43,696 nt of DNA from DTKY01 sp037440765 (GTDB lineage Bacteria; Acidobacteriota; Terriglobia; Bryobacterales; Bryobacteraceae): the NCBI GenBank assembly GCA_037440765.1, contig JBBITL010000036.1, positions 1 through 43,696 of the forward strand, given 5' to 3'. The position numbers were made by a program, and so were the translations under genes. Under the pieces are notes generated by a model. That model had not been told where the DNA came from and did not search any database. It worked only from the letters and a program-made list of their open reading frames with translations. Of this stretch, positions 34,899 to 42,357 are shown piece after piece (position 1 is the first letter of the stretch; each line of letters starts with the position of its first letter).

Positions 34899-36325
34899 GC
34901 CCTGTGGCTCTCGACGAACCGCCTGCGCCTGGAGCGCAGCGAGAGGTATTCGCGCGCTTGCTTGCACAGGCGCCGCCGCCCGGCGGAATCCAGCAGCGCC
35001 TTGCGCACGATGCGCCAGGCGGCGCGCGGCCGGAAGTAGTACTCGCCGTAGAAGCGCTCGACCCACTCGACCAGTTCGGCGCGGTCAAGGCCCGGGTAGG
35101 CGATGTTAGGGAGCTGGTGGCCGCGGTCGTCGGTCATCGGGTCGATGGTGAGCATGCCGTTGCGCCTTACGTAATCGTAGAACTCGGTGCCGGGGTAGGG
35201 ATGGGCGATAGAAACCTGTATGGTCTCGACGTCCAGCCGCTTGGCGAACTCGAGCGTGTTGTTCAGGCTGTCGCGGGTCTCTCCCGGCAGGCCCACGATG
35301 AAGTCGCCGTGGACGGCGAGCCCGAGCCGGCGGGCGTCCCTGGTGAACCGCAGCGCCATCTCCACAGTGGCGCCCTTCTTGATGTTCCTGAGGATGCGCG
35401 GATCGCCGCTCTCGTAGCCCACGATCAGCAGGCGGCAGCCGGCCTCCTTCATGGCCCTGAGCGTCTCGTAGTCGGTGGTCACGCGCGAGGTGCAGGACCA
35501 GGTGGCCTTCAGCGGCTTGAGCCGCGCGGCGACCTCCATGGTGCGCGCCTTCTGATAGTTGAACGTGTCGTCGTCGAAGAAGATCTCGCGCAGGCCGGGA
35601 AACGCCTCCAAAGCGAAGCGGGCCTCGTTGGCCACGTCCTCGGCCGAACGCCGCCGCCAGCGGTGTCCGGAATGAGTCTGCGGCCACAGGCAGAAGGTGC
35701 ACATGGCCGGGCAGCCGCGCGAGGTGTAGAAGGCCACGAACGGGTGCTGAAGGAACGGCACGTTGTAGCGGCTGATGTCCAGGTCCCGCTGGTACACCCT
35801 GGTGACCCAGGGCAGCGCGTCAAGGTCCTCGATATAGGGCGCCGGCGGGTTGTGCACGAAACCGCCGTTGCTGCGGTAGCTCACGCCGGCCAGTTCGGAG
35901 GCCGGCCGGCCGCGGGCGAAATCCACCACCTGGTAATCGAACTCCCCGCGCACCACGAAATCGATGGCCGCCGAGGAGGCCAGCGCCTTGTCCGGCTCCA
36001 CCGTGACGGGGGGGCCAACAAAAGCGATCCTGAGCTTCCGGTTGGCGTCCTTCATCCGTTCGGCGATCCCGACGTCAACGTGGAATCCGGGCGTGGAGGT
36101 GAACAGCACCACCAACTCGAAATCGCGGGCCAGGGCGACGCACTGGCCGATGGACACCTTGTGCGGCGGCGCGTCCACGACCTTGCTTTCGGGGAGCATG
36201 CCCGCCGGGTAGCACAGCCAGACCGGATACCAGTAGGACTCGATCTCCCGCGTGGCCGGCCACCGGGAACCCGCGCCGCCGTCGAACCCCTCAAACGATG
36301 GAGGATTGAGGAACAGCGTCCGCAT
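34895..36325 (-). CDS. hpnJ: Hopanoid radical-SAM protein HpnJ
   Basis: A 476-residue B12-binding radical-SAM protein matching HpnJ, which converts the glucosamine head group of bacteriohopanetetrol to the cyclitol ether. The N-terminal B12-binding-like domain starts MRTLFLNPPSFEGFDGGAG and contains FELVVLFTSTPGFHVDVGI. The [4Fe-4S] motif is C-x3-C-x2-C: CPAMCTFC at residues 205-212. The TIM-barrel follows (IFFDDDTFNYQ, LIVGYESGDPRIL, HGDFIVGLPGETRDSL, VETIQVSIAHPYPGTEFY). The ATG at 36325 gives the standard family N-terminus. It is the first gene of the hpnJ-SMR-SMR-hpnI unit and diverges from trmJ across 60 bases that should hold both promoters. Confidence 0.92.
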   Translation of the reverse strand: MRTLFLNPPSFEGFDGGAGSRWPATREIESYWYPVWLCYPAGMLPESKVVDAPPHKVSIGQCVALARDFELVVLFTSTPGFHVDVGIAERMKDANRKLRIAFVGPPVTVEPDKALASSAAIDFVVRGEFDYQVVDFARGRPASELAGVSYRSNGGFVHNPPAPYIEDLDALPWVTRVYQRDLDISRYNVPFLQHPFVAFYTSRGCPAMCTFCLWPQTHSGHRWRRRSAEDVANEARFALEAFPGLREIFFDDDTFNYQKARTMEVAARLKPLKATWSCTSRVTTDYETLRAMKEAGCRLLIVGYESGDPRILRNIKKGATVEMALRFTRDARRLGLAVHGDFIVGLPGETRDSLNNTLEFAKRLDVETIQVSIAHPYPGTEFYDYVRRNGMLTIDPMTDDRGHQLPNIAYPGLDRAELVEWVERFYGEYYFRPRAAWRIVRKALLDSAGRRRLCKQAREYLSLRSRRRRFVESHRA

Positions 36326-36385
36326 CGGGCTTTCCTTGAGTGTACGGCAAACCGGTCCCACGCATGGCTGAGCTACTCTGGACGG

Positions 36386-37099
36386 GTGGACCCCTCGCAA
36401 CTGCGTGTGGTGCTGGTCGAGCCGCGAAACCCGCTGAACATCGGCGCGGCGGCACGCGCCATCAGCAATTTCGGCTTCTCCGGCCTTCGATTGGTCAAGC
36501 CCTACGACGTCGCCTTTCGCGAGGCTCGCTCGGCGGTGGGTGCGGGACACATTCTGGCCGGCGCCCGGGTGTTTTTGACCGTTGCCGAGGCGGTCGCCGA
36601 CTGCGCCCTGGTGGTGGGCACCACGGACGCCGCGCGGAGGGAGTTGCAGCATACTGTGCGGAGGCTGGAGTCCGGAGGAAGGCTCATACGCAGGCGCCTC
36701 GCCCTCCAGCCGGTGGCGCTGCTGTTCGGCTCCGAGAAGCATGGCCTGTCAAACGAGGACCTGGCGCACTGCCACTGGCTGATGCGCGCGCCGGCCCGCC
36801 AGGAACACGGCTCCATGAATCTGGGTCAGGCCGTGGCCGTCTGCCTCTATGAACTGGCGCGCAGCCCGGAGGCTGCCGAAGCGCGGCCCGAGCGGAAGAA
36901 ACGCGCCGAGGCGGCCGGTCTGGAGGAGTTTACCCGGTTGCTCATCACGGTCCTGGCCGAAAGCGGCTACGTGCACGAACGGGTGGAGGCATCCACGGAA
37001 ATGAAGATCCGGCGGCTGGTCCGGCGCATGGACCTCTCCGGCCACGACGCCGAAATCTGGCTCGGCATGCTGCGCCAGATCCTGTGGCGGCTGACGTAG
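36386..37099 (+). CDS. trmJ: TrmJ-like tRNA/rRNA ribose 2'-O-methyltransferase (SPOUT)
   Basis: A 237-residue SPOUT (trefoil-knot) methyltransferase. Motif 1 is RNPLNIGAAARAISNFGF (residues 14-31), motif 2 is LLFGSEKHGLSNEDL (~110-124), and motif 3 is HGSMNLGQAVAVCLYEL (~140-156). The C-terminal helical extension (~80 residues) fits TrmJ, which methylates the ribose at tRNA position 32. It starts with GTG at 36386, chosen because it precedes the family's opening VDPSQLRVVLVEPRNP; no SD is apparent. It could be a TrmJ-like enzyme with another RNA target. It is convergent with the PmoA-family gene, with a 20-base gap. Confidence 0.88.
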   Translation: MDPSQLRVVLVEPRNPLNIGAAARAISNFGFSGLRLVKPYDVAFREARSAVGAGHILAGARVFLTVAEAVADCALVVGTTDAARRELQHTVRRLESGGRLIRRRLALQPVALLFGSEKHGLSNEDLAHCHWLMRAPARQEHGSMNLGQAVAVCLYELARSPEAAEARPERKKRAEAAGLEEFTRLLITVLAESGYVHERVEASTEMKIRRLVRRMDLSGHDAEIWLGMLRQILWRLT

Positions 37100-37119
37100 A
37101 CGCCCGGCATGCCCGGCCC

Positions 37120-38070
37120 CTACCTCAAGGCCGTGAACTTCCGGTAGAGCTCCGCTATGCCCGCTGTCCGCGGGTCGTCCGGGTGGATCACCACGCGGTA
37201 GCGCAGCCGCAGCCTCTCGCCCGGCTGAAGCGTAAGGCTGCCATCCTGTGTCTTGTCGTTCATGAAGTCGCGCGCGCCGAAAATGTTGGCGGCGCACAGG
37301 CCGTAGGCGCGGCAGTGCCAGAAGGTCGGGTAGCGCGGGTTCGTGGGGTGATCCATGATGGCGACGCCCACCTTCTGCCCCTCCACCTCGCCGGAGACGT
37401 CCACCCAGGCGGCGCGCTTGCCCCACACGTTGGCCTCCGACTCGCGGCCCTCGGAATCGATCATCCGGCCCGTGCGCGGCGGAGCGGCAGCCACTTTCGG
37501 CCCGGGCGCTTCCAGGCCCGAGGCGACCCGCACGGCGAAGGTCCCCTCCTTGGTGTCGCCGAACCTGACCTTCTCGACGGCGGTGAGCGTTATGTCCAGA
37601 TCGATGGTCCGCAGTTTCGGGTCGGAGTAGAACGTCATGACCCTGGTCTCGGTGAGGAGCCTGCCGCCCTCCGGGCCTACCCAGTCAAACAGAGCGGTGA
37701 TGGCGCCGTCGCGGGCGGAAACGATCCTGTTGATGACCACCCGCCCCAAGTTCTTGCGCGTCGCGGACGGCTCGTTTGCCCAGAAGTCGACCCCGTTGAC
37801 GTCGCCGTGGGTGAACCACAGTCCGCGGTGATGGGGATGGTCCAGCGTCTCGCCCTCGACCTTGGCCATCGGGAAATGGCGGCTCACAATCAGGCCCGAG
37901 GCGGCCCTCAACGGGTGCAGGTAGGGCTTGGGGGCGTCGGCCCCGTAGAAGAACTCGGTGAACGGCCGTCCGTCTACGTCCACCGAGATCTTGCCGTTGC
38001 CCTGTGTGAACCGCACCTGGGCGCAGAGCGGAAGCACCGCCGCCAGGACCAGCCAGCCTCTTGTCCACAT
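37120..38070 (-). CDS. PmoA-family (DUF6807) exported protein
   Basis: A 316-residue protein with a short signal peptide (RGWLVLAAVLPLCAQ) and a beta-rich domain of the PmoA/DUF6807 kind: RPFTEFFYGADAPKPYLHPL, DHPHHRGLWFTHGDVNGVDFW (His-rich), HPTNPRYPTFWHCRAYGLCA and NIFGARDF. These blocks are typical of the family, which is named after a neighbour of methane-oxidation genes but occurs mostly in polysaccharide and sugar-metabolism loci of soil bacteria and planctomycetes. It has no established enzyme activity. The ATG at 38070 is taken; residues upstream in frame are not signal-like. It sits alone, convergent with trmJ and divergent from tatA. Confidence 0.85.
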   Translation of the reverse strand: MWTRGWLVLAAVLPLCAQVRFTQGNGKISVDVDGRPFTEFFYGADAPKPYLHPLRAASGLIVSRHFPMAKVEGETLDHPHHRGLWFTHGDVNGVDFWANEPSATRKNLGRVVINRIVSARDGAITALFDWVGPEGGRLLTETRVMTFYSDPKLRTIDLDITLTAVEKVRFGDTKEGTFAVRVASGLEAPGPKVAAAPPRTGRMIDSEGRESEANVWGKRAAWVDVSGEVEGQKVGVAIMDHPTNPRYPTFWHCRAYGLCAANIFGARDFMNDKTQDGSLTLQPGERLRLRYRVVIHPDDPRTAGIAELYRKFTALR

Positions 38071-38096
38071 GTCCCGTATTAGACCACGAAAAGGGG

Positions 38097-38102
38097 TATT
38101 AT
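38097..38102 (+). promoter_or_regulatory. Candidate -10 box of tatA
   Basis: TATTAT lies 33 bases before the tatA start. No -35 hexamer is evident at 16-18 bases upstream, so this is only a partial promoter call. Confidence 0.3.
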
Positions 38103-38135
38103 GAAGGTGAATCGAAGTAGTAGGGAGGAACACAG

Positions 38136-38606
38136 ATGGGTCCGCTGGGCTGGCAGGAGACGGTGTTTATCTTTGTCCTCGCCCTGCTCATTCTCGGACC
38201 GAAGAAGCTCCCCGAAGTGGGCAAGACCATCGGCAAGGCACTCACCGAGTTCCGTCGCGCCTCAAGTGAGCTTAAGCACACCTGGGACCGCGAAATGAGC
38301 AACCTGGAGCGGGAAAATGAATCAATCAAGGAAGTTACGAGCAGCGTTCAGAGCGAACTGAACGATTACAGCTCCTCGTACAACTACGAGGACGGCTCGT
38401 ACGGTGCTTCCTCGTATGATTACGCCGCAGAGAGTTCTTCCACTGTAAGCGCATCCGCACCTGAGGGCGCTGATCCGGCCGCCGAGGACGTAGGGGCGGC
38501 TCCCGATGCCGTGGCGGCCGACTCCGGCGACCCAACGCCGGAGCCGAACCCCTTGGCCACGGCCGGGGAGGGCCCTGCGTCCGAGCCGCAGGCTGTAGCA
38601 GGCTGA
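38136..38606 (+). CDS. tatA: Twin-arginine translocase subunit TatA/TatB
   Basis: A 156-residue TatA/B protein: a short N-terminal membrane helix (ETVFIFVLALLILGPKKLPE, residues 8-27, with the conserved G-P hinge) followed by an amphipathic helix (GKTIGKALTEFRRASSELK). The ~85-residue tail is acidic and rich in Ser, Tyr, Ala and Pro (SYNYEDGSYGASSYDYA), longer than a normal TatA tail. SD GGGAGG is placed before the ATG. TatC starts 15 bases downstream. No second TatA/B gene is seen, so this protein may play both roles, as in single-TatA systems. The RidA protein at 11071 has a Tat signal that could use it. Confidence 0.9.
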   Translation: MGPLGWQETVFIFVLALLILGPKKLPEVGKTIGKALTEFRRASSELKHTWDREMSNLERENESIKEVTSSVQSELNDYSSSYNYEDGSYGASSYDYAAESSSTVSASAPEGADPAAEDVGAAPDAVAADSGDPTPEPNPLATAGEGPASEPQAVAG

Positions 38607-38621
38607 GCCGCACCGATCAAC

Positions 38622-39668
38622 ATGGATTCTGAAGAGAAGCAGCCGGGAGGGAACCCTCCCGAAGTGGAGGCTTCGTCACAGGACGGCCTGGTGGCGCTGG
38701 AGCCCGAGGTCTCAAGCGTCGAGGAGCCGGGCCCTGCGCCCGTGGCTGCGCCCGAGCCCGGTCCTCCCGCCGCCGATGAGGAGGACGGCGAGGAAGAAGG
38801 CATGCTGCGCATGTCGTTCCTCGAGCACCTGGAGGAACTGCGCGGCCGCGTCTTCAAGGCTCTGATCGGCATAGGCATCTCGTTTGTGTTGTGCCTGGTG
38901 TTCGCCAATCAGATCTGGCGGTTCGTCAGCGCCCCTGGGATAGAGGCGCTCAAGGCCATCGGCGCATCGCCCAACCTGGTTTTCATCAAGCCGACCGAGG
39001 CCTTCGCCATCATCTGGGTGAAGGCCCCCATGCTGGCTTCGCTCTTCCTGGCCGCGCCCTGGATCCTGTACCAGGTATGGGCGTTCATCGCGCCGGGTCT
39101 GTACAAGCGCGAGCGCCGCTGGGCCGCGCCCTTCGTGATATGCACGGCCGGGCTTTTCGTGCTGGGAGGGGTGTTCGCCTATTTCGTGGCTTTCCGCTTC
39201 GGCCTGGCGTTCCTGCTGGGCATCGGACGGGACATCAACGTCCAGCCCATGATTTCGGCCACCGAGTACTTCAACCTGTTCGTCAACGCCACGCTCGGCA
39301 TCGGCCTGGTGTTCGAACTGCCGGTGCTGCTCTTCTTCCTTACGCTGTTGCGGGTGGTCTCGCCGGCGTTTCTGTTGCGCAACACGCGCTACGCCATTCT
39401 TCTGATCGTGGTTCTGGCGGCGATTGTCACTCCCACTCCGGACATCTTCAACCTGATGCTGTTCTCGGTTCCCATGTGCGGGCTGTTCTTCGTGGGCGTC
39501 TTTGCCAGTTACCTGTTGGTGCTGCACCGGGAGAAGCGCCGCTTCCCGTGGGGGAAGGTCCTGTACGGCCTGCTGGTGCTGCTGGTGGCGGTGGCCGGCC
39601 TGGTATACCTGGCGGTGACCAAGTACGGCTATCACATGGTCTGGCACTGGCCGTTCCTGGCTCGTTGA
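38622..39668 (+). CDS. tatC: Twin-arginine translocase subunit TatC
   Basis: A 348-residue TatC. Residues 1-60 are an acidic, Pro-rich extension; then MSFLEHLEELRGRVFKAL opens the core, with six helices and the conserved VFIKPTEAFAI, APWILYQVWAFIAPGLYKRE and TPTPDIFNLMLFSVPM. TatC binds the twin-arginine signal. After the sixth helix there is an extra segment (GKVLYGLLVLLVAVAGLVYL) that looks like a seventh membrane helix. Start uncertain: an ATG at 38802, inside the acidic stretch, has GAGGAAGAAGG just before it and would give a standard-length protein. Its neighbour tatA is 15 bases upstream. Confidence 0.92.
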   Translation: MDSEEKQPGGNPPEVEASSQDGLVALEPEVSSVEEPGPAPVAAPEPGPPAADEEDGEEEGMLRMSFLEHLEELRGRVFKALIGIGISFVLCLVFANQIWRFVSAPGIEALKAIGASPNLVFIKPTEAFAIIWVKAPMLASLFLAAPWILYQVWAFIAPGLYKRERRWAAPFVICTAGLFVLGGVFAYFVAFRFGLAFLLGIGRDINVQPMISATEYFNLFVNATLGIGLVFELPVLLFFLTLLRVVSPAFLLRNTRYAILLIVVLAAIVTPTPDIFNLMLFSVPMCGLFFVGVFASYLLVLHREKRRFPWGKVLYGLLVLLVAVAGLVYLAVTKYGYHMVWHWPFLAR

Positions 39669-39691
39669 AACCCCTGGAGGGACGGACGGTC

Positions 39692-39697
39692 TATACT
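39692..39697 (+). promoter_or_regulatory. Candidate -10 box of the CNNM gene
   Basis: TATACT in GTCTATACTGGG, 52 bases before the GTG start, resembles the rpmI element (CTATACTG). TTGAAA at 39665-39670 is 21 bases upstream, too far for a usual -35. Transcription from here would include the hairpin at 39723-39748 in the leader. Confidence 0.35.
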
Positions 39698-39722
39698 GGG
39701 AACGACGGCCGCCTCTAGTGCG

Positions 39723-39748
39723 CCCGGCGAGGGGCCGGGGCTGTTTTT
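39723..39748 (+). terminator. Intrinsic terminator-like hairpin just before the CNNM start
   Basis: CCCGGC (39723-39728), loop GAGGG, GCCGGG (39734-39739), then GCTG and TTTTT (39744-39748): stem, loop and T run of an intrinsic terminator. The T run ends directly at the GTG start of the next gene. It may end tatC transcription, or act as an attenuator in the CNNM leader. The only SD-like purine run, GAGGGG, lies in or next to the hairpin loop. Confidence 0.6.
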
Positions 39749-41083
39749 GTGTCCGGCACATCGATAGAGATCATCGCCATCATTCTTCTGGTGCTTGCCA
39801 ACGGCGTGCTGGCGCTCTCGGAGATGGCAATCGCCTCCGCCCGCAAGCCCCGCCTGCGGCAGCAAGCCGAGGACGGGGAGCGAGAAGCGGCGGTCGCGCT
39901 TGACCTGGCCAACAACCCGAACCAGTTCCTGTCGACTGTCCAGATCGGCATCACCCTGATTGCGACCCTGGCCGGTGCGTTCGGTGGCGTTACGCTGGCA
40001 GCGAAACTGGCCGCGTATCTGAACACGTTCCCGGTGGTGAGGCCGCACGGCGAGCCTGTGGCGATCACCGTCGTGGTGGTGGCCATCAGCTTTCTGTCCC
40101 TGATCCTGGGGGAACTGGTTCCCAAGCGAATCGCGCTGGCCAGCCCGGAGCGCCTGGCCATGGCGGTCGCTATTCCCATGCGCGCGTTGTCGAAGGCCGC
40201 GGGCCCGGCCGTGCGGTTTCTGGGCTGGACCACCGACGGCATTCTGAAGCTCTACCCCGTGCGGGTGCCGGCCGAGCCGCCGGTGACCGAAGAAGAGATC
40301 AAGCAGATGATCGAGGAGGGCACCGAGGCGGGGGCCTTCGAAGAGGCCGAGCAGGAGATGATCGAGGGTGTCTTCGGCCTCGGCGACCGGCGTGCCGTCG
40401 AGTTGATGCGGCACAGGATGAATATCGTCTGGGTCGATGTCCAGGACGCCCCCGAGGCCGTCTGGAAGACCATCAGCGGGAGCGCTTACTCCCGCTTCCC
40501 GGTGGGAGACGGCAGCCTGGACCAGGTGATCGGATACGTGCACGTGAAGGACCTGCTGGGGCTGCACATCGAAGGCCGGCCCCTGGAGTGGAAGACAGTC
40601 ATGCGCGAACTGCCCGCGGTGCCCGAGACCATGCGGGCGCTGAAGGTCCTGGAGGTCTTCCAGCAGTCGCGCACGCACATCGCGCTGGTGGTCAACGAGC
40701 ACGGCGGCGCCGAGGGGCTCATCACCATGCACGACATACTGGAAGCCGTGGTCGGGGATCTGCCGGCTCCTGGTGAGAAGCCCGAGTCGCAGGCCACCCG
40801 GCGGGAGGACGGCTCCTGGCTGGTGGACGGCAGCATGCCCGTCTTCGAGTTCAAGGAACTGTTCGAGATCAAGGAACTGCCCGGCGAGGACACCGGCGGC
40901 TTTACCACCCTGGGCGGATTCGTGGTTTCCCACATCGGCTGCATCCCGGTGGCCGGGGACTTCTTCGAGGTGGGCTCCAAGCGCTACGAGGTCGTGGACA
41001 TGGACCGCAACCGTGTCGACAAGGTCCTGGTCAGCGAATCGCCGGCCCCTCGGGAGAACGGGGACCGGCAAGAGGAGAGCTGA
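39749..41083 (+). CDS. CNNM/CorC (hemolysin C-like) transporter
   Basis: A 444-residue protein of the CNNM/CorC/HlyC family, which moves magnesium or cobalt. The N-terminal DUF21 membrane domain (1-~180) has IILLVLANGVLALSEMAIAS, NPNQFLSTVQIGITLIATL and SLILGELVPKRIALASPE. Two CBS domains follow (TEEEIKQMIEEGTEAG, RMNIVWVDVQDAP, YSRFPVGDGSLDQVIGYVHV, ALVVNEHGGAEGLITMHDIL), and a CorC_HlyC domain closes the protein (GFTTLGGFVVSHIGCIP). It starts with GTG, with no normal SD, directly after a terminator-like hairpin. It ends inside the convergent peptide deformylase gene (53-base overlap). Confidence 0.9.
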   Translation: MSGTSIEIIAIILLVLANGVLALSEMAIASARKPRLRQQAEDGEREAAVALDLANNPNQFLSTVQIGITLIATLAGAFGGVTLAAKLAAYLNTFPVVRPHGEPVAITVVVVAISFLSLILGELVPKRIALASPERLAMAVAIPMRALSKAAGPAVRFLGWTTDGILKLYPVRVPAEPPVTEEEIKQMIEEGTEAGAFEEAEQEMIEGVFGLGDRRAVELMRHRMNIVWVDVQDAPEAVWKTISGSAYSRFPVGDGSLDQVIGYVHVKDLLGLHIEGRPLEWKTVMRELPAVPETMRALKVLEVFQQSRTHIALVVNEHGGAEGLITMHDILEAVVGDLPAPGEKPESQATRREDGSWLVDGSMPVFEFKELFEIKELPGEDTGGFTTLGGFVVSHIGCIPVAGDFFEVGSKRYEVVDMDRNRVDKVLVSESPAPRENGDRQEES

Positions 41084-41576
41084 GCCGCCGCCGGTGTTCC
41101 TCCCTGGTCCGGAGGCTGTTCGGGCCGGCGGCGCGGTCGACGGCCAGAATCCCGTCAAGGTGATCCATTTCGTGCTGCAGCAACTCGGCCAGCGCCCCTG
41201 AGGCTTCGAGCGCGCGGGGTGCGCCGGTTTCGTCCGTGTACCGCAGCACCGCCTCGGAAGCCCTCTCCACGCAGACCAGCAGGTCCGGAAACGAAAAGCA
41301 GTCGTCCCATAGACGAATGCGCTCCCCGCCCAGCCGGTCGAAGGCGGGGTTCAGCACAGAGTACTGCTTCCCTTCGAACTCCAGGTAGACGATCCTCAAC
41401 GGCTGGCCGATCTGAACCGCGCTGATCCCGCGCCCGAAGCCGTGGTTGCTCCTGAACTCGCGCAAGGTGCCGCGCAGGTCTTCGAGCACCGGCGCGGCAT
41501 CGGCCGGCCGCTCGACGGGCCGCGAGCGCTCGCGCAACAGCGGGTCGCCGAGTTGCAATATCCTGCGCGCGGGCAC
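41031..41576 (-). CDS. def: Peptide deformylase, divergent
   Basis: A 181-residue peptide deformylase, which removes the formyl group from new proteins. The three motifs are present in altered form. Motif 1 is GFGRGISAVQIG (family G-x-G-L-A-A-x-Q, Gln55 kept). Motif 2 is DDCFSFP (family E-G-C-L-S, Cys93 kept). Motif 3 is LQHEMDHLDGIL (H135, E136, H139 kept). All metal ligands and the catalytic Glu are present, so it may be active. The change from E-G-C-L-S to D-D-C-F-S is notable. It starts with GTG overlapping the TAG of the DUF1080 gene, and its 3' end overlaps the CNNM gene by 53 bases. No fmt gene is nearby. Confidence 0.82.
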   Translation of the reverse strand: MPARRILQLGDPLLRERSRPVERPADAAPVLEDLRGTLREFRSNHGFGRGISAVQIGQPLRIVYLEFEGKQYSVLNPAFDRLGGERIRLWDDCFSFPDLLVCVERASEAVLRYTDETGAPRALEASGALAELLQHEMDHLDGILAVDRAAGPNSLRTREEHRRRLSSPLAGPRSPEGPAIR

Positions 41577-42214
41577 TATGGCAGCTCTTTCAATTCCAGC
41601 CGTCGGAACTCAACGTGGCTACGGTGGCCGAGCAGGCCGATGTGCCCCCTGGTGCGGGAGAGTCCGGGGTGCCGCTTGAGAATCTGCGGATCAGTCACCG
41701 TGTCGAGGTCCGCGTCCACGACGATCACGCCGTTGAGCCTGACGCTCACCCGCCGGCCGTCGGCCGTGATCTCAAACGCATTCCACTGGCCGGCCGGCCT
41801 CAGGGCGCCCTGCCGGGCGGGGAAGACCCCGTAGAGGGAGCCGCAGCGCTGGGCCGGCTGGATGTCCTTGTAGACCGGCGCCGGGTCGTCGAGCACCTGA
41901 ATCTCGATGCCCTGGTAGGCGACATCGCCCCCAAGCGGCGCGCGCAGCCCGATGCCGTTGTTGCCTCCTTCGCTCAACCTGAACTCCAGGCGCAGGACGA
42001 AGTTGGCGTATTCCTTCTCGGTGAAGAGATTCCCGCCGCCGTCGGCGGGGCAGACTATCTTGCCGTCCTCGACACGGTAGCCGGGTCCCGCGCCGCCCAC
42101 CAGTCTCCAGCCATCCAGGTTCCAGCCGTTGAACAGGGGTTGGAAGCCGGGCTCGGCCGCGCTCGCGGCCAGCGCGGCCACCAGCAGCCAGCCGGCGGCA
42201 GGGGCGGTGCTCAC
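41576..42214 (-). CDS. DUF1080 (3-keto-disaccharide hydrolase-like) exported protein
   Basis: A 212-residue protein with a signal peptide (AGWLLVAALAASAAEPG) and one DUF1080 jellyroll: FQPLFNGWNLDGWRLVGG is the hallmark start, followed by ENF-type blocks NFVLRLEFRLSEGGNNGIGLR, YQGIEIQVLDDPAP and GQWNAFEITADGRRVSVRLNG. The family includes 3-keto-glycoside hydrolases and carbohydrate-binding jellyrolls in soil bacteria and planctomycetes. The start codon is GTG at 42214. The stop (TAG, 41576-41578) overlaps the deformylase start. It has no carbohydrate partner gene here except the PmoA-family protein at 37120. Confidence 0.9.
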   Translation of the reverse strand: MSTAPAAGWLLVAALAASAAEPGFQPLFNGWNLDGWRLVGGAGPGYRVEDGKIVCPADGGGNLFTEKEYANFVLRLEFRLSEGGNNGIGLRAPLGGDVAYQGIEIQVLDDPAPVYKDIQPAQRCGSLYGVFPARQGALRPAGQWNAFEITADGRRVSVRLNGVIVVDADLDTVTDPQILKRHPGLSRTRGHIGLLGHRSHVEFRRLELKELP

Positions 42215-42235
42215 AATTCAAAGACTATCACTGTG

Positions 42236-42332
42236 TGGCGGAAGCTAGTGGGGGTCGAACCCACCTGCGACGCGAGACGCGCCGCACGCTGGTTTTGAAG
42301 ACCAGGCCCAGCACCGGCCAGGACTAGCTTCC
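42236..42332 (-). tRNA. selC: tRNA-Sec (anticodon UCA), with encoded CCA
   Basis: On the minus strand a 94-base tRNA plus CCA. It has the bacterial tRNA-Sec shape: an 8-bp acceptor stem (GGAAGCTA pairing with TAGCTTCC), a 5-bp T stem (GTGGG/CCCAC around TTCGACC), a long variable arm, and an anticodon arm CTGGT-CTTCAAA-ACCAG with anticodon TCA, which reads UGA. Discriminator is G, followed by CCA at 42238-42236. It decodes UGA as selenocysteine when a SECIS element and SelB are present, so the organism should contain selenoproteins and selA/selB/selD genes. None is recognised in this window. Confidence 0.93.
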
Positions 42333-42357
42333 TCGCCGATTCTATCACCGGCCCGGC

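Noticed and set aside
34904..36385. Plus-strand open frame running in front of trmJ, opposite hpnJ
   Set aside because: It joins in frame with trmJ but lacks protein-like composition and lies antisense to a well-supported radical-SAM gene; trmJ begins at the GTG at 36386.
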